The notes below the pieces were generated by a model. It was not told the origin of the DNA, did not search any database, and saw only the letters and a list, made by a program, of their open reading frames with translations. A stretch of 38,757 bases of DNA from Chara braunii (Eukaryota > Streptophyta > Charophyceae > Charales > Characeae), in the NCBI GenBank assembly GCA_003427395.1, contig BFEA01000152.1:1950235-1988991 (forward strand). The letters run 5' to 3'. The position numbers and the translations under genes were made by a program. This document shows, piece by piece, positions 17,577 through 28,421 of this stretch; positions within the stretch are counted from its first letter, which is position 1; each line of letters starts with the position of its first letter.

Positions 17577-19951
17577 TGTGACGCCCAACCTCACGCCCAG
17601 CGCGACTTCCTGATCGGAGTGGAGTGTGGGCCTGGAAGTGCGAAAAGGGGTGTGCCAAGGATTTTTGGGGGAAGTGGGGGAGTCTCAAGGGTATGAATGC
17701 AATTAGGCGAACGAGGGGTGCGCGCGCAAGGGTCTCAAGTCCGAAGGGACCGGGACACTGTGGGCGACGGGTAACGGGAAAATTCCTCCATAGTGGAGAT
17801 GGTCCTGAAAAGTTAGGCCGTCGGGGGCCGCCACGTGGCGCAGGCCGCCGCATACCTGGGTTGGGCCTTCGGAATTCCGGAGTTCTATGTGCGCCGCTGC
17901 GTCGGCAGTTCACGCAAAACGTATTGGGCCAATAGGGGGCTATGGCCGGCCACGAAACGACACTGAGTTGATGATACGGGAGAAGGAGGCAGAAAAGAGG
18001 GAAACTGGTGGTGATCTCAACGAATCCCGGGTGGGTGAAGTGGTAGGTGTGGTTGGGAGAAGGGAAATCGGAGCACCAAGGGTCGCTAGAGGTGGCACAG
18101 TGGAATTCCCGCGGACGTAATCGATTCTCCGTGTAATAGGGGTATCGTGTTCTTATGAGCTCGTTTATTATAGGGGTGAAATAGTTCGGGTCATAGGATG
18201 AGTCTGAGCCCCAAGATCGCATCATGGTATCATCGTTGGTGGGATAGCGCGGGTCAGGCTATCGTCACCGCGCACGAGCACGTGTAGGGCAGGCAAACTT
18301 AGTAACGCCTCAACGTGCTCGTACGGGATGATGGTTCCGCCGCGAATCCTTTTTTGGGTGATCGAATCGATGCACGGGAATTCATGTAAGGGCGCGACTC
18401 GGATCGCGTTTACACGTGTTCTCGCTCGGCGTTCGCGGGGGCAGACTTCGGATCGTCGATTATGCAAGTTGTAATCATATCACAACCCCATCGCGGGATA
18501 AGCAAAAACGAGAACAAACCCACTATCGGGGCCAGATTCCTATCCCATCTACAGCGACATCAGGTGCAGGCAAAGGATTCGACATAGACATAACGCAAGG
18601 ACAGGGATTCTCAGCAAAAAGATAGACAAGCAGTCATAACATCCATACATCCATACATCCACACATTCGACAATCATACACATAATGCAAGCATGACGGA
18701 CATCGCAAGGACAAATGTGAGCAAAAACCCAAGCCCAGATTTCAGAAAGCCGAAACGAAAATAAGAACGGGCAAACCGCCCGAAGCCGCAATCAAAATGT
18801 ATGTACACAGATGAAGAGGGGGAAGAAACAAGAAAACAGCGAATCCGGGTCCATCAACCTCAACTCTCTTTTTCTCTCTCTCTCTCTCCGATGCGGACAG
18901 TCCGTCGTCACGCACCAACCCACGAAGTTGTCACCCCGCTTAGCCCTCCCGCACCCGTCGGATTCGCCCGTGCCCACAGTCCGTCGTGGCCCACGTCAAT
19001 CCCGCGCGTTNGGCACCAGNCCGTCGGNTCGCCNAACTCCTGCTCTACTCACCTCTTACTTNGCTCGTGTGCCGACCCTTCCTNATCGCGCAACCCCGAG
19101 CTTCCAACAACGGGCTAAGAGAGTTGACTAATCGCGCAACCAAGATTTATAGCGTGCATGCATGCGCGAAGAACACGGAATTACCAGGACTTAGAGTGAG
19201 GATTAGAGAGGGAACGCCTGCGTTNTGCATGATCGNNCGCGGCGTGGGGAACGTAACCCTTCTCCACGCATCGATCCGAGCATGCAAGCCGCGGCTNACA
19301 AAATTTCAGCAAAAGAAAGAGAGGGAGGGCGGGAGAGACGAAGTGCAAGAAGAGAGATACAGTTACAATGGCGCCCGCCCAAAANTACAGTTACACATAC
19401 GATTAAGGGCGCCCACTAATCAGAGTACCGTTGCAGCCGCATGAAGAAGCGCGTAAACAAAAGGCGCCGCGNGGCAGGAAAAATTNTANTTACTNAATTC
19501 CTAAATTCCTACCTACTGCGAAAAAGCAAAAAGAAGNACGAGTTCCANAAGGAAAGTCCGAAATTCCGAGAGCCATCGGGGGCTCGGCAAAATTCGAAAA
19601 AGATTTAAAAGGAAATTAAAAAAGAACGAAGCAATTTCCCNCGCGATGTCCGCGCCCAAAAAGATCGAAACCGAACCNAAAGAAACGACGTCAACATTTA
19701 TTAATTGCGCNCGCGCGNGGCGTCGCGCCAGACAACCATCCGACCAATCACTCAACCGGCCGCCCCAAGACACACCTGACCCCNTGCNCGGTCATTCGAA
19801 AAAGAAACGACGAAAGAGGACGAAAAAGCGAGGACACTGATGCAATTTTCCACCGATCCCGATCTCCCGTAATTAGCCCAATCTTCCCAGCTTAGGACCC
19901 CTCATTGCAACCGCGCAGAAAATCGCGCGTTACTGAAAATGGTTCGTCACA
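17577..19951 (-). repeat. 3' LTR of the gypsy element (left copy), 2375 bp
   Basis: Aligns with 28419-30786 at an offset of 10,835. Starts TGTGACGCCC and ends GTCACA on the plus strand. It carries more than 20 single Ns (for example 19011, 19020, 19028, 19034, 19062, 19084), nearly all at the same aligned positions as in the other LTR. Differences are concentrated in the first ~400 bp and the last ~30 bp. Confidence 0.95.
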
Positions 19952-20195
19952 TATGTGACGCCCAGGGGGTTCCAATATTAGCAAGTTCCTGCTTGCTTGT
20001 TGACACGTGTGATTTCTCTAATTGATCGACACGCGGAGCAATTCTCTGTATGCCGCTTACCGTTCGATTGCGTGTGGACGTCGTCCAACGTGGCGACTCT
20101 GCTCTTCTACTAGTTTCTCAGATTGGGCTCTTCGACGATCCAAGGACGGGATCTTTCTCGTGCCGTCGCCGCGACACGCGTCCATTACCGTTGCA
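19952..20195 (-). other. 3' internal untranslated stretch, no clear polypurine tract
   Basis: Between the last ORF and the 3' LTR. No purine run directly adjoins the LTR. Instead, 2 bp (TA) beyond the LTR edge the plus strand reads tgtgacgccc, the same ten bases that begin the LTR at 17577. Confidence 0.6.
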
Positions 20196-20819
20196 TTAGT
20201 AATTAACTGGAAGGGGGAAGGGGAGTCGGTGCATGGCAGCATGGCGAGGTGGAGGGTTTGTGGGTAGCAGGGGCAGAAAGCTTTCCATTCCGGCTACAGT
20301 CTCCGGAAGCTCTTGGTAGCGAACGATGCGGTGAAAGCGGGGGAAGCGATTGCCAGTGCGAGGAAGGGATATGAGGTAATCAGGATAGAGGGTGGTGAGA
20401 GTCCGGAAGAGTGCCGCGCGGAAACGATCACAATCATCACATGCGTGGATGGTCCCCGTTACCACGCAGTAGACCTCGATCATGTTGTGTCCTCGCCACG
20501 CGGCACTAAGAAGCAGGACATGGAGGCAGAAGGCTGGGACGGCGCATCGAATGGAGGGGTGGGGGTGCACCACTATAGCGAGGCGAGCAGCGTAGAAGTA
20601 GCGGAAGGTGGCGCGGGGAAACGGATTGGAGGGGAACGTGATGGGGGTGGTGAGCTGGCGGAGGGTGAGGTAGTCAAGGGGACGGCGAGAGAGTGATCGG
20701 GGACGAAGACCGATCGCCCGTATCGGTACGTCGGCGAACTGGGGGACGGGTTGAGGAGGAGGGGGATCGGCTTCGTCGCCTCGCTGATGGGGTCGGAGTC
20801 GTGGCCGCGAGGTCGCCAT
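20196..20819 (-). CDS. Accessory ORF X3, 207 aa, unknown function
   Basis: ATG at 20819, TAA at 20196. Intact. Overlaps the end of ORF X2 by 146 bp in another frame. The first 60 residues are R/P-rich. Residues from about 70 on look globular, with CVVTGTIHACDDCDRFRAAL giving a C..CD.C cluster, then RTLTTLYPDYLISLPRTG. I recognise no family. It is the last ORF before the 3' LTR. An env-like role is not supported: there is no signal peptide and no clear transmembrane segment. Confidence 0.5.
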   Translation of the reverse strand: MATSRPRLRPHQRGDEADPPPPQPVPQFADVPIRAIGLRPRSLSRRPLDYLTLRQLTTPITFPSNPFPRATFRYFYAARLAIVVHPHPSIRCAVPAFCLHVLLLSAAWRGHNMIEVYCVVTGTIHACDDCDRFRAALFRTLTTLYPDYLISLPRTGNRFPRFHRIVRYQELPETVAGMESFLPLLPTNPPPRHAAMHRLPFPLPVNY

Positions 20820-21750
20820 CTTCAGGCCGGGGCGCCTCCGGATCTCGGTTCGGATCGTCGTGAATCTGCAGACTCGCCGCGCTTGCGAGCTCTAACTCCT
20901 TCCCGGCCGCGATCTCTTCTCTTTTGCGGGCCGCCTCGGGATCCTCAGCCTCCGTACCCGTACGCAGCACTTCTTCTGGCACGACCTCCCACTCCGATCC
21001 AGTAGGCTCTTCGTTGTGCTCCTCTTCTCCTTCCTCGCTTTCTTCTTCTTCTTCGCTCTGTTCCCCCTCACTATGCTCGCTATAGCTTCCTTCTTCGGGG
21101 GTTTCGTCTTATTCCCCGAGCTCTTCGTCTTCGTCACTCCCTGTACTCTCCTCCTCCTCCTATTCTTCTCGAATGGCCGCAAGCTGCTCTGCCGTAGGAT
21201 GCTTGAAGAAGGCAGGATCACGAGCCGTCCGGGGATCCCGGTATTGTTGCTGCGACGGCGGGATGCGCTCTGCGGCTCCTTCTACGCAAGCCGACCACTG
21301 AATATAAGGCGTCAATGTGCGAGAAAGCACGTGGGGAACTGGATGCTCGTCGTCTTGCGAGATGATGTGGAGAGGGAGATCGTCCGCCAGCTGTGCTACC
21401 GGGATCGTGAGCTCTTTCCTGATGAGATCCTGGTGACCGGGCCGCACCGTACCGAATAGAAACGCGAGAAGCTCTCCCTCCACGTTGGTTCGCCAGGCCT
21501 GGATGAACGGCAACTCCAGGCGCTCTATGCAAGGCGGGTGCGCTTCGTCCTCGATCCACGTCAGCCGTACTTCCACCAGACACAGTGAAAGCTCGATGAA
21601 GTCTTCGCGCCACAGGACCCAATGGGGAGGATAGATATCGGGGACAGCGAGGGGCTTTAGACAGTAGGAAAGGCGAGGATGGATATCGGACTGCCAGAAG
21701 GTGGGGAAGGTGGAGGGGAGATCAAAAACGGAAATCGGAGAGAGACTCAT
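20674..21750 (-). pseudogene. Accessory ORF X2, about 358 codons, unknown, two in-frame stops
   Basis: ATG at 21750 overlaps the X1 stop as ATGA. The N-terminal ~195 residues look globular (segments PPHWVLWREDFIELSLCLVE, LLAFLFGTVRPGHQDLIRKE, LHIISQDDEHPVPHVLSRTL). They are followed by a strongly acidic E/D region, then an S/R/P-rich tail. A TAG at 21160 and a TAA at 21109 interrupt the acidic part, and the frame then resumes to a TGA at 20674. No family recognised. The globular, acidic, then S/R-rich layout recalls nucleic-acid or chromatin-associated proteins, but that is only a composition argument. Confidence 0.5.
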
Positions 21751-22226
21751 TGGGGACGTGGGAAGGGAACGAGGATAGGGATGTCTGCTGGCGGCTCGCG
21801 CTGATACATCCGAAGGCCGTCGTACTCGATCGCTCGTGTCGTTGCGACTGTATCTCCGAGACGAGCCAGCAGCTGAGTCCACTCGGCGACCATATCGTTC
21901 GCCCACGCGCGCAGCGACGCCTTCACCGCTGAATGTCACAAAGGAAGAAGTGTGGAGAGATCGCCACTGAAGTTGATGACGACCGATATGCGACTGACAC
22001 CTGGCACCGCCCACTGATGAACTGCTACCGCCTCGGCTAGTACCACCGCGTCAGGCCGGCCTTCGATTCTGAATACCGCCGCTGCATATACGCCTTCCGT
22101 GCAAAAGAAGTGCGCAAGCCTCCGAAGGTCTGGACTGAGAAGGGGATGATGGACTTGCCGGATCGTCAACCGATCACGGGGAGCAAGTGATGCTGCGCTG
22201 AGGGCTCTTTCCTCCAGAAAACTCAT
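21747..22226 (-). pseudogene. Accessory ORF X1, about 159 codons, unknown, one in-frame stop
   Basis: ATG at 22226 overlaps the integrase stop as ATGA, and its own TGA at 21747-21749 overlaps the X2 ATG in the same way. The sequence is protein-like throughout (segments RRLAHFFCTEGVYAAAVFRI and VKASLRAWANDMVAEWTQLL, IPILVPFPRPQ). One TGA at 21936 lies in the middle. No recognised domain. Confidence 0.5.
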
Positions 22227-23725
22227 GGCGATGGCGAAGGTGACGGGGAGGCAGATGGGGAGTAGGAGGAAGAGGGAGATGGCGGAGAGTCAGAGCCGTC
22301 GTCTTCGGCTTCCTCGGAATGAGAGATCGAGGGCGAAGGGGAGGGAGCAGAGGGGAGGAGGTGAAAATAGGACACGTGGCAGGTGATCGGGCGCGCCGAT
22401 CGGCTGCCAGAGACTTCAGGGGCGAGATGCACAGTGTCCACGCCGTTGGGGCCGAGCTCAATCACGCGGTATCGCCCGAAGAATCGTGGCGCTAGCTTAC
22501 CCTGGCGAGCACATTTCCTCACCTGCACTACGTCCCCCAATTTGTACTGGGGCCGCGGACCCGCATTCCCATTTCGGGCCTCGTAGCTTCGGACCTGTCG
22601 GCCCTGGGCTAGTTCAGTCATTTTCTATCGCTTTCGGGCTAGCCTGGGAAGCGACCGTTCCATTAACTCTAGGTGCTGTTTGGCCTTGTCCCGAGCCGTG
22701 GCCCTGGTGGGCCGTCGGTTCAATGTAGACTCATCCGGGAGGCTTGGTATCGAAACGCAAGCAACACTATTGGTCCTTAATTGGAAGGGGCTCAGCCCCG
22801 TCGATTCGTGGGGCGTTCTGCGATGGACCGCTAGGATGTGATCGACGATATTGGGCCAGGGTCTTGGATCCCGTGCCGCGATGTTTCGTCGCAACGCTGT
22901 CTTTATCACCCGGTTAGCATTTTCGACCAGCCCATTAGATTGCGACATGTGGGGTGCAGTGTTTCGTATGGCGACGCCATGAAGGACCAGATTCCTTAAC
23001 ACTTCTCCCCTGAATTCAGCCCCGTTGTCGGTCAAGATCTCTTCGGTGTCCTGATGCATCCCGAGGAAACGGTTAACATATCGAGCGATTTTCGTGGTTT
23101 GCCGCGTGCGACAAGGATACGCTTCGATCCATTTTGAGAAATGGTCGACAAATACCAGTAGGACTGAATACTCGCAACTATTACTGCTAGGGGGCACCGC
23201 TATGTCGGTAGTGTCAATGCTTACTCTCTGAAATGGCCGTTCAACAACCGTGGGCACTATCGACCTTGGTGGTTGAATCGGCCCTTTATCAGCGGCGTAG
23301 ACTTGACAGGTGGCGACGATGTACTTCACATCGTCGCGGATATTGGACCAGTACCACTCATTTTTGTCGATAGCGGACTCCGTGATTCGTACAGCAAAAT
23401 GAGCCGCAGTTTCTTCGTGGGTTGTCTTAACCCAGTCATGCCGCATGAACGGATGCGGCACTACCATCCAAATCCCACTACAGTCCGTTTTCCGTTTTTC
23501 TAATCTACCTTCTACCCATCGATAGTCCCGAGCCCTTTCGTTGGCCCTCCTCCGATCTTCCTTGGTGAAATCCTGGAGGGGGTTACCTACTAGGGTGGCA
23601 ATTAAGGCAATATCCGTCCATACTTCGGCCCTTCTAAACTTTCGGGTATTTTCCAATCCTTCTGACGTGGCATCCAAAAAGCGAGCCTCAGTCGGAATTT
23701 TGTCGGTCCGGCACAAGGGGCACAA
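22223..23725 (-). pseudogene. Integrase (Ty3/gypsy) with TAG before the C-terminal domain
   Basis: Inserts the cDNA into the host genome. In order: zinc-binding region HEETAAH ... CQVY, in which the last cysteine of the HHCC motif is tyrosine; catalytic core with D in VSIDTTDI, D in LTDNGAEF and E in NGLVENANR; a C-terminal region with VVQVRK and FFGRYRVIEL (GPY/F-like), then an S/P-rich tail. A TAG at 22625 falls in the linker. The frame continues as AAA ATG, so the C-terminal part (22621-22223, 132 aa) could be restarted separately. The DDE residues are intact. I see no chromodomain. Confidence 0.9.
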
Positions 23726-23974
23726 CCATGGTTTACTATCGTTCCGGTATTGGATGCACGAGCCGTGGGCCCGTGCAACGCACTGTCAGCAATCTATCCA
23801 ATCCGCATATGCCACCCCGTTAGGACGCATGGAGACTGAATAGACGCGGGAGATGGCTTCACAAAAATAACAAAATTTGTCAGGCAAGGAGGGGAAAGAC
23901 GAGGAGGAAGGGGGAGAAAGAGGGGTAGTGGGGTTACCTCCATCACCCATCGCCACCGTTTTGCTTCTTGCCAC
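23711..23974 (-). pseudogene. PHD-finger-like C4HC3 motif between RNase H and integrase
   Basis: In the integrase frame: KFCYFC, 23 residues, WIDC-stop-QC, four residues, H-G-S-C, then 11 residues to WLCPLC. The spacing C-x2-C, C-x2-C, H-x2-C, C-x2-C, with W before the third cysteine and W before the last pair, follows the PHD consensus. PHD fingers in general read histone H3 tails. A TGA at 23786 interrupts the motif in this copy. It is preceded by a P/S-rich linker and no ATG start is seen, so it was probably part of the pol polyprotein. A RING or another treble-clef finger is the alternative. Confidence 0.55.
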
Positions 23975-24029
23975 GTGGGAGAACTGTCACTTGTCCGTAC
24001 TTCGGTTCGTTAGTCAGGTCCGACTCCTT

Positions 24030-24464
24030 TCACGGTGTAATTTCCTCGGCCTTTGGTACCTTGGCAGGTCGATGCAGACGTGTCAGCCCGTCCGCGTTGT
24101 CGTGTCGCTCTGTCTTTCGATGGACGATATCGAAGTCGTATTCTTGTAGTCGCACCGCCCAGCGGCCAATCATGCCCGTGTAATTGGTGAGTTTCTTCAG
24201 CGCCAGCAGAGGCTCGTGATCCGTTACGAGGCGAAACTTCTGTCCGTAAAGGTACGGATGGAAGTGTTGGATTCCCCAAACTACCGCATAACACTCACCC
24301 TGAGGTGCGGAGTCGTTTCTTCGTTCGTCCGGTACGGTTCGTGATGCATACTCGATCACGTGTTCGCGACCATCGTTCCCCTTCTGCGCTAGAATAGCGG
24401 AAATAGCTTCCGGTTGCCAGTCCGTGATGAGAATGAACTGCTTCGAGGGGTCCGGTCGAATCAA
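24030..24464 (-). pseudogene. RNase H domain of gypsy pol
   Basis: Degrades the RNA of the RNA/DNA hybrid. FILITDWQPEAISAILAQ (first catalytic D), GECYAVVW (E), FRLVTDHEPL (D) and HDNADGLTRL are the standard motifs in order. It is in the same frame as RT and ends in TGA at 24030, after which the next part of pol is in another frame. Confidence 0.93.
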
Positions 24465-24506
24465 AATAGGGGTCGTTGCCAGAGCGTCCTTGAGGGTTGC
24501 AAAGGC

Positions 24507-26379
24507 CTACTGGCACTCCGCGTCCCAGCTGAGAGGCTGGTCCTTCCGTAGCAGATTCGTTAGTGGTCGTGCAATCGCGGCAAAGCCCTTGATGAAGCGC
24601 CGGTAGTACGACGCCGGTCCCAAGAAGGCTCGAACCTGCGTCAGTGACGTAGGAATCGGAGCTTCCTTCACCGCCGCAACTTTTCTCGAATCTGGCCGCA
24701 ATCCTCCACGTGTCACGACATAGCCCAAGAACGAAATTTCTGAAAGGAAAAATTCGCTTTTCTCAAGCGCAATCTTGAACCCAGCGTCTCTCAATGCACT
24801 CAATGTTCATTCGATGTGTTGCGCGTGTCCGTGATAGGTTCTTGAATAGACCAGGATGTCGTCCATGTACACGATCACGCAGAAGTTAATCATTCCTTGC
24901 GTCAGCCGTGTCTTGTTGACGAAGTTCTGGAACATCATGTTCATCGCTCGCTGAAACGTGGTAGGGGCATTGCAAATCCCCATCGGACACCGAACCCACT
25001 GCCACGTATCCTCAAACAACACAAAGGCCGTTTTCGGCCGATCTTCTTCCCTTACTAGAATATGATGGAAGTCATGTCAAATATCAAACTTGCTTAAATA
25101 ATTAGCGCATCCAATCGCATCCAACAGATCATCAATCCGGGGGAGGGGATACACATCTTTGATCGTGATTTCGTTCAGCTTGTGATAATCAATGCAAATG
25201 CGAATCGCCCCTTTCTTCTTCGGTACTAACACTACGGGAAAGGACCAAGGTCCGGTAGCGGGTTCAATCCAGCCGCTGGCTTCGAACCCGAATTCGTTCG
25301 AGAGCCTTTTTGCGTTCAATCAAGGAATAGCGACAAGGTTTGCAATGAATCGGGGTGTGATTTCCTGTCTGAATTTCATGTTGGATTACTAATGACAACC
25401 CAATGTCAGTGTCTGACACACTAATCGCTCTTTGGTATTCCGTTAGAATATCCGCAATTACCCGGTGGATTTCATCCGCCACATATTGTGGAACGTGCAA
25501 TTCAAGAAGTTGGTTCCAGATCCGAACGTCAATCTGTTTCGTGTTCGCCTGTTTTGTCAAGTCGGGTGGAGGCGTCGAGATGAATGAATGATCCGATCGC
25601 CAGGAGAACACCGTGGCCATCATCTGAGCATCTTCTTCTCGGATTGCCACGTGTCCTTCCGGGGTAATCCCGTCACAAACATCCTGCCATGGCACTTCCT
25701 TAGTTGCGATCTTTATCCCCAGTCCGTCTGTTTCTGCTTCAAAACGCCCATGGGGTTCCAGAGAGCTTGCTTCCGCCCCCAAGCGTAACAATCTCACTTC
25801 TTTAGCCGANNNNNNNNNNNNNNNNNNNNNNNNNNNNNNNNNNNNNNNNNNNNNNNNNNNNNNNNNNNNNNNNNNNNNNNNNNNNNNNNNNNNNNNNNNN
25901 NNNNNNNNNNNNNNNNNNNNNNNNNNNNNNNNNNNNNNNNNNNNNNNNNNNNGGGCGAGGAGAGGGGTGATTCCTTCGTACAGAGTTTGAGGGGGTTCCA
26001 AAGAATCGACCATCCTCGAAATCTGCACGAGGGGCTCACCCAAGATCATCGCCTTGGTCCTTTGAATTTTTCGGCTGGTTAGTTGCATCGTTCTTGCTAT
26101 CGTTTTGGGTGGCGGGTAACAAACACGTTGTTGTGCTAATTTCAAGATCTCCGGATCATCCTCGTCACTGCTTTCCGCATCGTCTGTTGATGACTCTCCT
26201 CCTGCGGATTTCTCCCAGGAGATCATGCGGAGAGTCCCTACCATTATCGGCGAAACTCGCGGAACCGTGTTAATAGTAGTGTGAAGGGTCAATCGCATGG
26301 GCACCGCGTAGGGTTTCCCTCCGGTATTTCGGAGGACGATCGATCGTCGTTCGAAGTCCAGGTTTGCTCGTAGCGCCAC
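24507..26379 (-). pseudogene. Reverse transcriptase region of gypsy pol, with stops, frameshift and N gap
   Basis: Copies the element RNA into DNA. From 26379 a linker with an S/D/E-rich part leads to the N gap (25810-25952), then the RT: SGWIEPATGPWSFPVVLVPK, RICIDYHKLNEIT, PMGICNAPTTFQRAMN, the active site VYMDDILVYS (YMDD at 24869-24858), and the thumb FLGYVVTRGGLRPD. A one-base shift lies near 25300. TGA at 25077, TGA at 24807 and TAG at 24507 break the frame but sequence similarity continues across each. Confidence 0.95.
25810..25952. other. Assembly gap, 143 Ns
   Basis: Unknown bases within the protease-RT linker. Confidence 1.
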
Positions 26380-27234
26380 AAGGGAAGGAAGTCATAAAAG
26401 AACGTCGTACGTATTGACATCTAGTACTACAACATCCCCAAGCGCATGCACTTTACCCAATCAGAAAGCGACGTTGGTCATTCTTCCCACGGTTTTAATT
26501 CTTTCTTCATCAGCCGAAACGAGCTGATCTTTCTCAGAAAGCGTGATCAAGTCGTTTTTCCTGCCTGCCCTTTCGACCACTCTCAGTGAGATAGCCAACA
26601 CAGCCGCTCCCGAATCTATAATAGCATTGTAAGGAATTCCCCAAATTTCTATATCACACTCGACAGATTTCCACGGAATTGGTTTAATCCGCAGGAAATG
26701 ATCATCTTTCTGGATTAAACCTACCCGTACCGGATCCGAAGTACTTGCGGGGTTTTCTCCGGGCGCGGGGCTTTTGGCTTTCGCGTTCGGGGTTCGGGCA
26801 AGGGCGAATCGCTTTCGGTTCGCTTTGCAATGCTGTAACATTCGCTCGTTGGCCTGTTCGGAGATCGAGAGTAGATGACCAATCGGAAGGGGAATCCGAT
26901 GGTCCAAAGCTCGGATGATGTTTAATACATCGATCTCCCCTGTGACGAAGGTGGGTCCTCCCGACTCCATTTCTCCTAGGACGGTCGCCACTCCGCTACC
27001 TCTTTCGGTTCTGGTGCTGGTCGGATTGTTCCGATCATTCCAAGCCCAGGATACCCGAGCGATACATATTGGTCTAGCGGGATTAGCTCGGCGGCCTCTT
27101 CCGAGGTAGCCAGGGCACTTCCCCCACCCTCTATTTCTTCCATCAGGGCCCCGACTCGTCCAGGCCCGTTGGCGATGGGAGCAACAGCCATAGGTGCGGC
27201 TCCGATCCGCTGTTGTGGGGGTCGGTGGGGGCAA
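26380..27234 (-). pseudogene. Aspartic protease region of gypsy pol
   Basis: Cleaves the polyprotein. YNAIIDSGAAVLAIS carries the catalytic D-S-G-A (26616-26605), followed further on by GDVVVLDVNTYDVLL, the usual second hydrophobic motif before the exit from the fold. TGA codons at 26461 and about 26391 interrupt it. The frame overlaps the end of gag by about 260 bp in a different phase, as in elements that use frameshifting between gag and pol, though here decay could also explain it. Confidence 0.88.
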
Positions 27235-28267
27235 TCACGGGCTAGATGTCCGGGCTGATGACAGGCATAACAGACATTCAGATTGTTTGCGACTCCTCCA
27301 AGCGCAGGTGCCGGGGCTAATCCTTGCTGCATTGGAGGGGCGCGTACCGCAATGGGCCGCATGTTCCTCATCATGGCTTCCAACCGAGCATTGTGCTCTC
27401 GCTGCTCTTTTTTGCTTTCCTGGATCAAGCTTATCAAGGTTTTGGTTAGTTAAAAAATGACCGCCGATTCGTTTGATCATACAGGAGCCTCAACCGGCGG
27501 TGGGGGTAATGCCCTGACGGGCGGGGCATCATAGGAGCAGAGATGCTCGGAGTCTCACTTAGGATTACTCGTTTGGGGCCTATCTGTTCCATATAGGTGA
27601 CAGGTCCTGATACAAACCCCATGTTTTCAAATTTGTTCTGTAAAGCAGCCAGCTCTGCTCTTGCTCGGGCGAGCTCGGTCGAATCTCCGTCTCTAGGGTA
27701 ATCTTCTTCTTCCAGGAAGTTCGCCGCGAACTTCCGTTCCATTTCTTCCGCAGCAGCCATAATTTGTTGCAGCGTATGAGTGATGGGGGAAAATTGCTTT
27801 CTCAACTTAGCCCTGATTGTTCGGGTGCGGAGCCCGTCGATGAACAGATCTCTCCCTACTTAATCCCCTCGCTCAGTTTTTACGAACATTCTGTAGAACC
27901 GATTTCGATATTCCGCGACGGATTCGAGCGGTTTCTGCACTCGGTCCTTGATCATGTACAACGCCTGCTCATGGTGGACATAATCAAATCGGTTCATAAA
28001 GTCCCGCTCGAAGGTCGGGAGATCCACCCATACATAGGTACTATACCAATGATGAGCGTCTCCTCCCATTCGAGCCGGAATGTTGATCTGTGCTTCGTTG
28101 TCAGTGTACTGTTGGACTCTAAGTGTGGCCAGCCATGCTCCTGGGAGATGGTGTGCGGGATCAGACAAATAGAGATCAGGTGGCGTCATGGGAGCTCGTG
28201 CACGTGGGGCGGGTTGATTTGGGTTAGCATTTTGTTGCTGAACCGGGTTCTGCACATTGGCAGCCAT
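26976..28267 (-). pseudogene. Gag polyprotein of the gypsy element
   Basis: Forms the virus-like particle and binds RNA. ATG at 28267; a capsid-like part with WYSTYVWVDLPTFERDFMNR and LESVAEYRNRF, typical of retrotransposon gag; then a CCHC zinc knuckle CYACHQPGHLARDC in the nucleocapsid part. A TAA at 27860 and a frameshift near 27525 split it into three pieces. Confidence 0.92.
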
Positions 28268-28407
28268 GTTGGCTGCTCGTCGGTTAGCCGATCTGCTTCG
28301 GGTAACGATAGGGTCGCGTCTATGCGTGTTCCGGGGGCGAGGTCGCCCACGGTTACCCTGGTCGCCTAATTAGCGTGCTATCGATCCTAAGACCCTAGCC
28401 ACATGTC

Positions 28408-28421
28408 GGGCTCCGATACCA
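28408..28421 (-). other. Primer binding site, initiator-Met tRNA type
   Basis: The minus strand reads TGGTATCGGAGCCC just inside the 5' LTR. Plant elements primed by initiator methionine tRNA have TGGTATCAGAGC, one mismatch away. The TGG is also part of the LTR-like sequence, so the junction looks shortened. Confidence 0.8.

Noticed and set aside
20196-20819. Envelope-like protein in ORF X3
   Set aside because: No signal peptide, fusion peptide or clear membrane anchor is visible.
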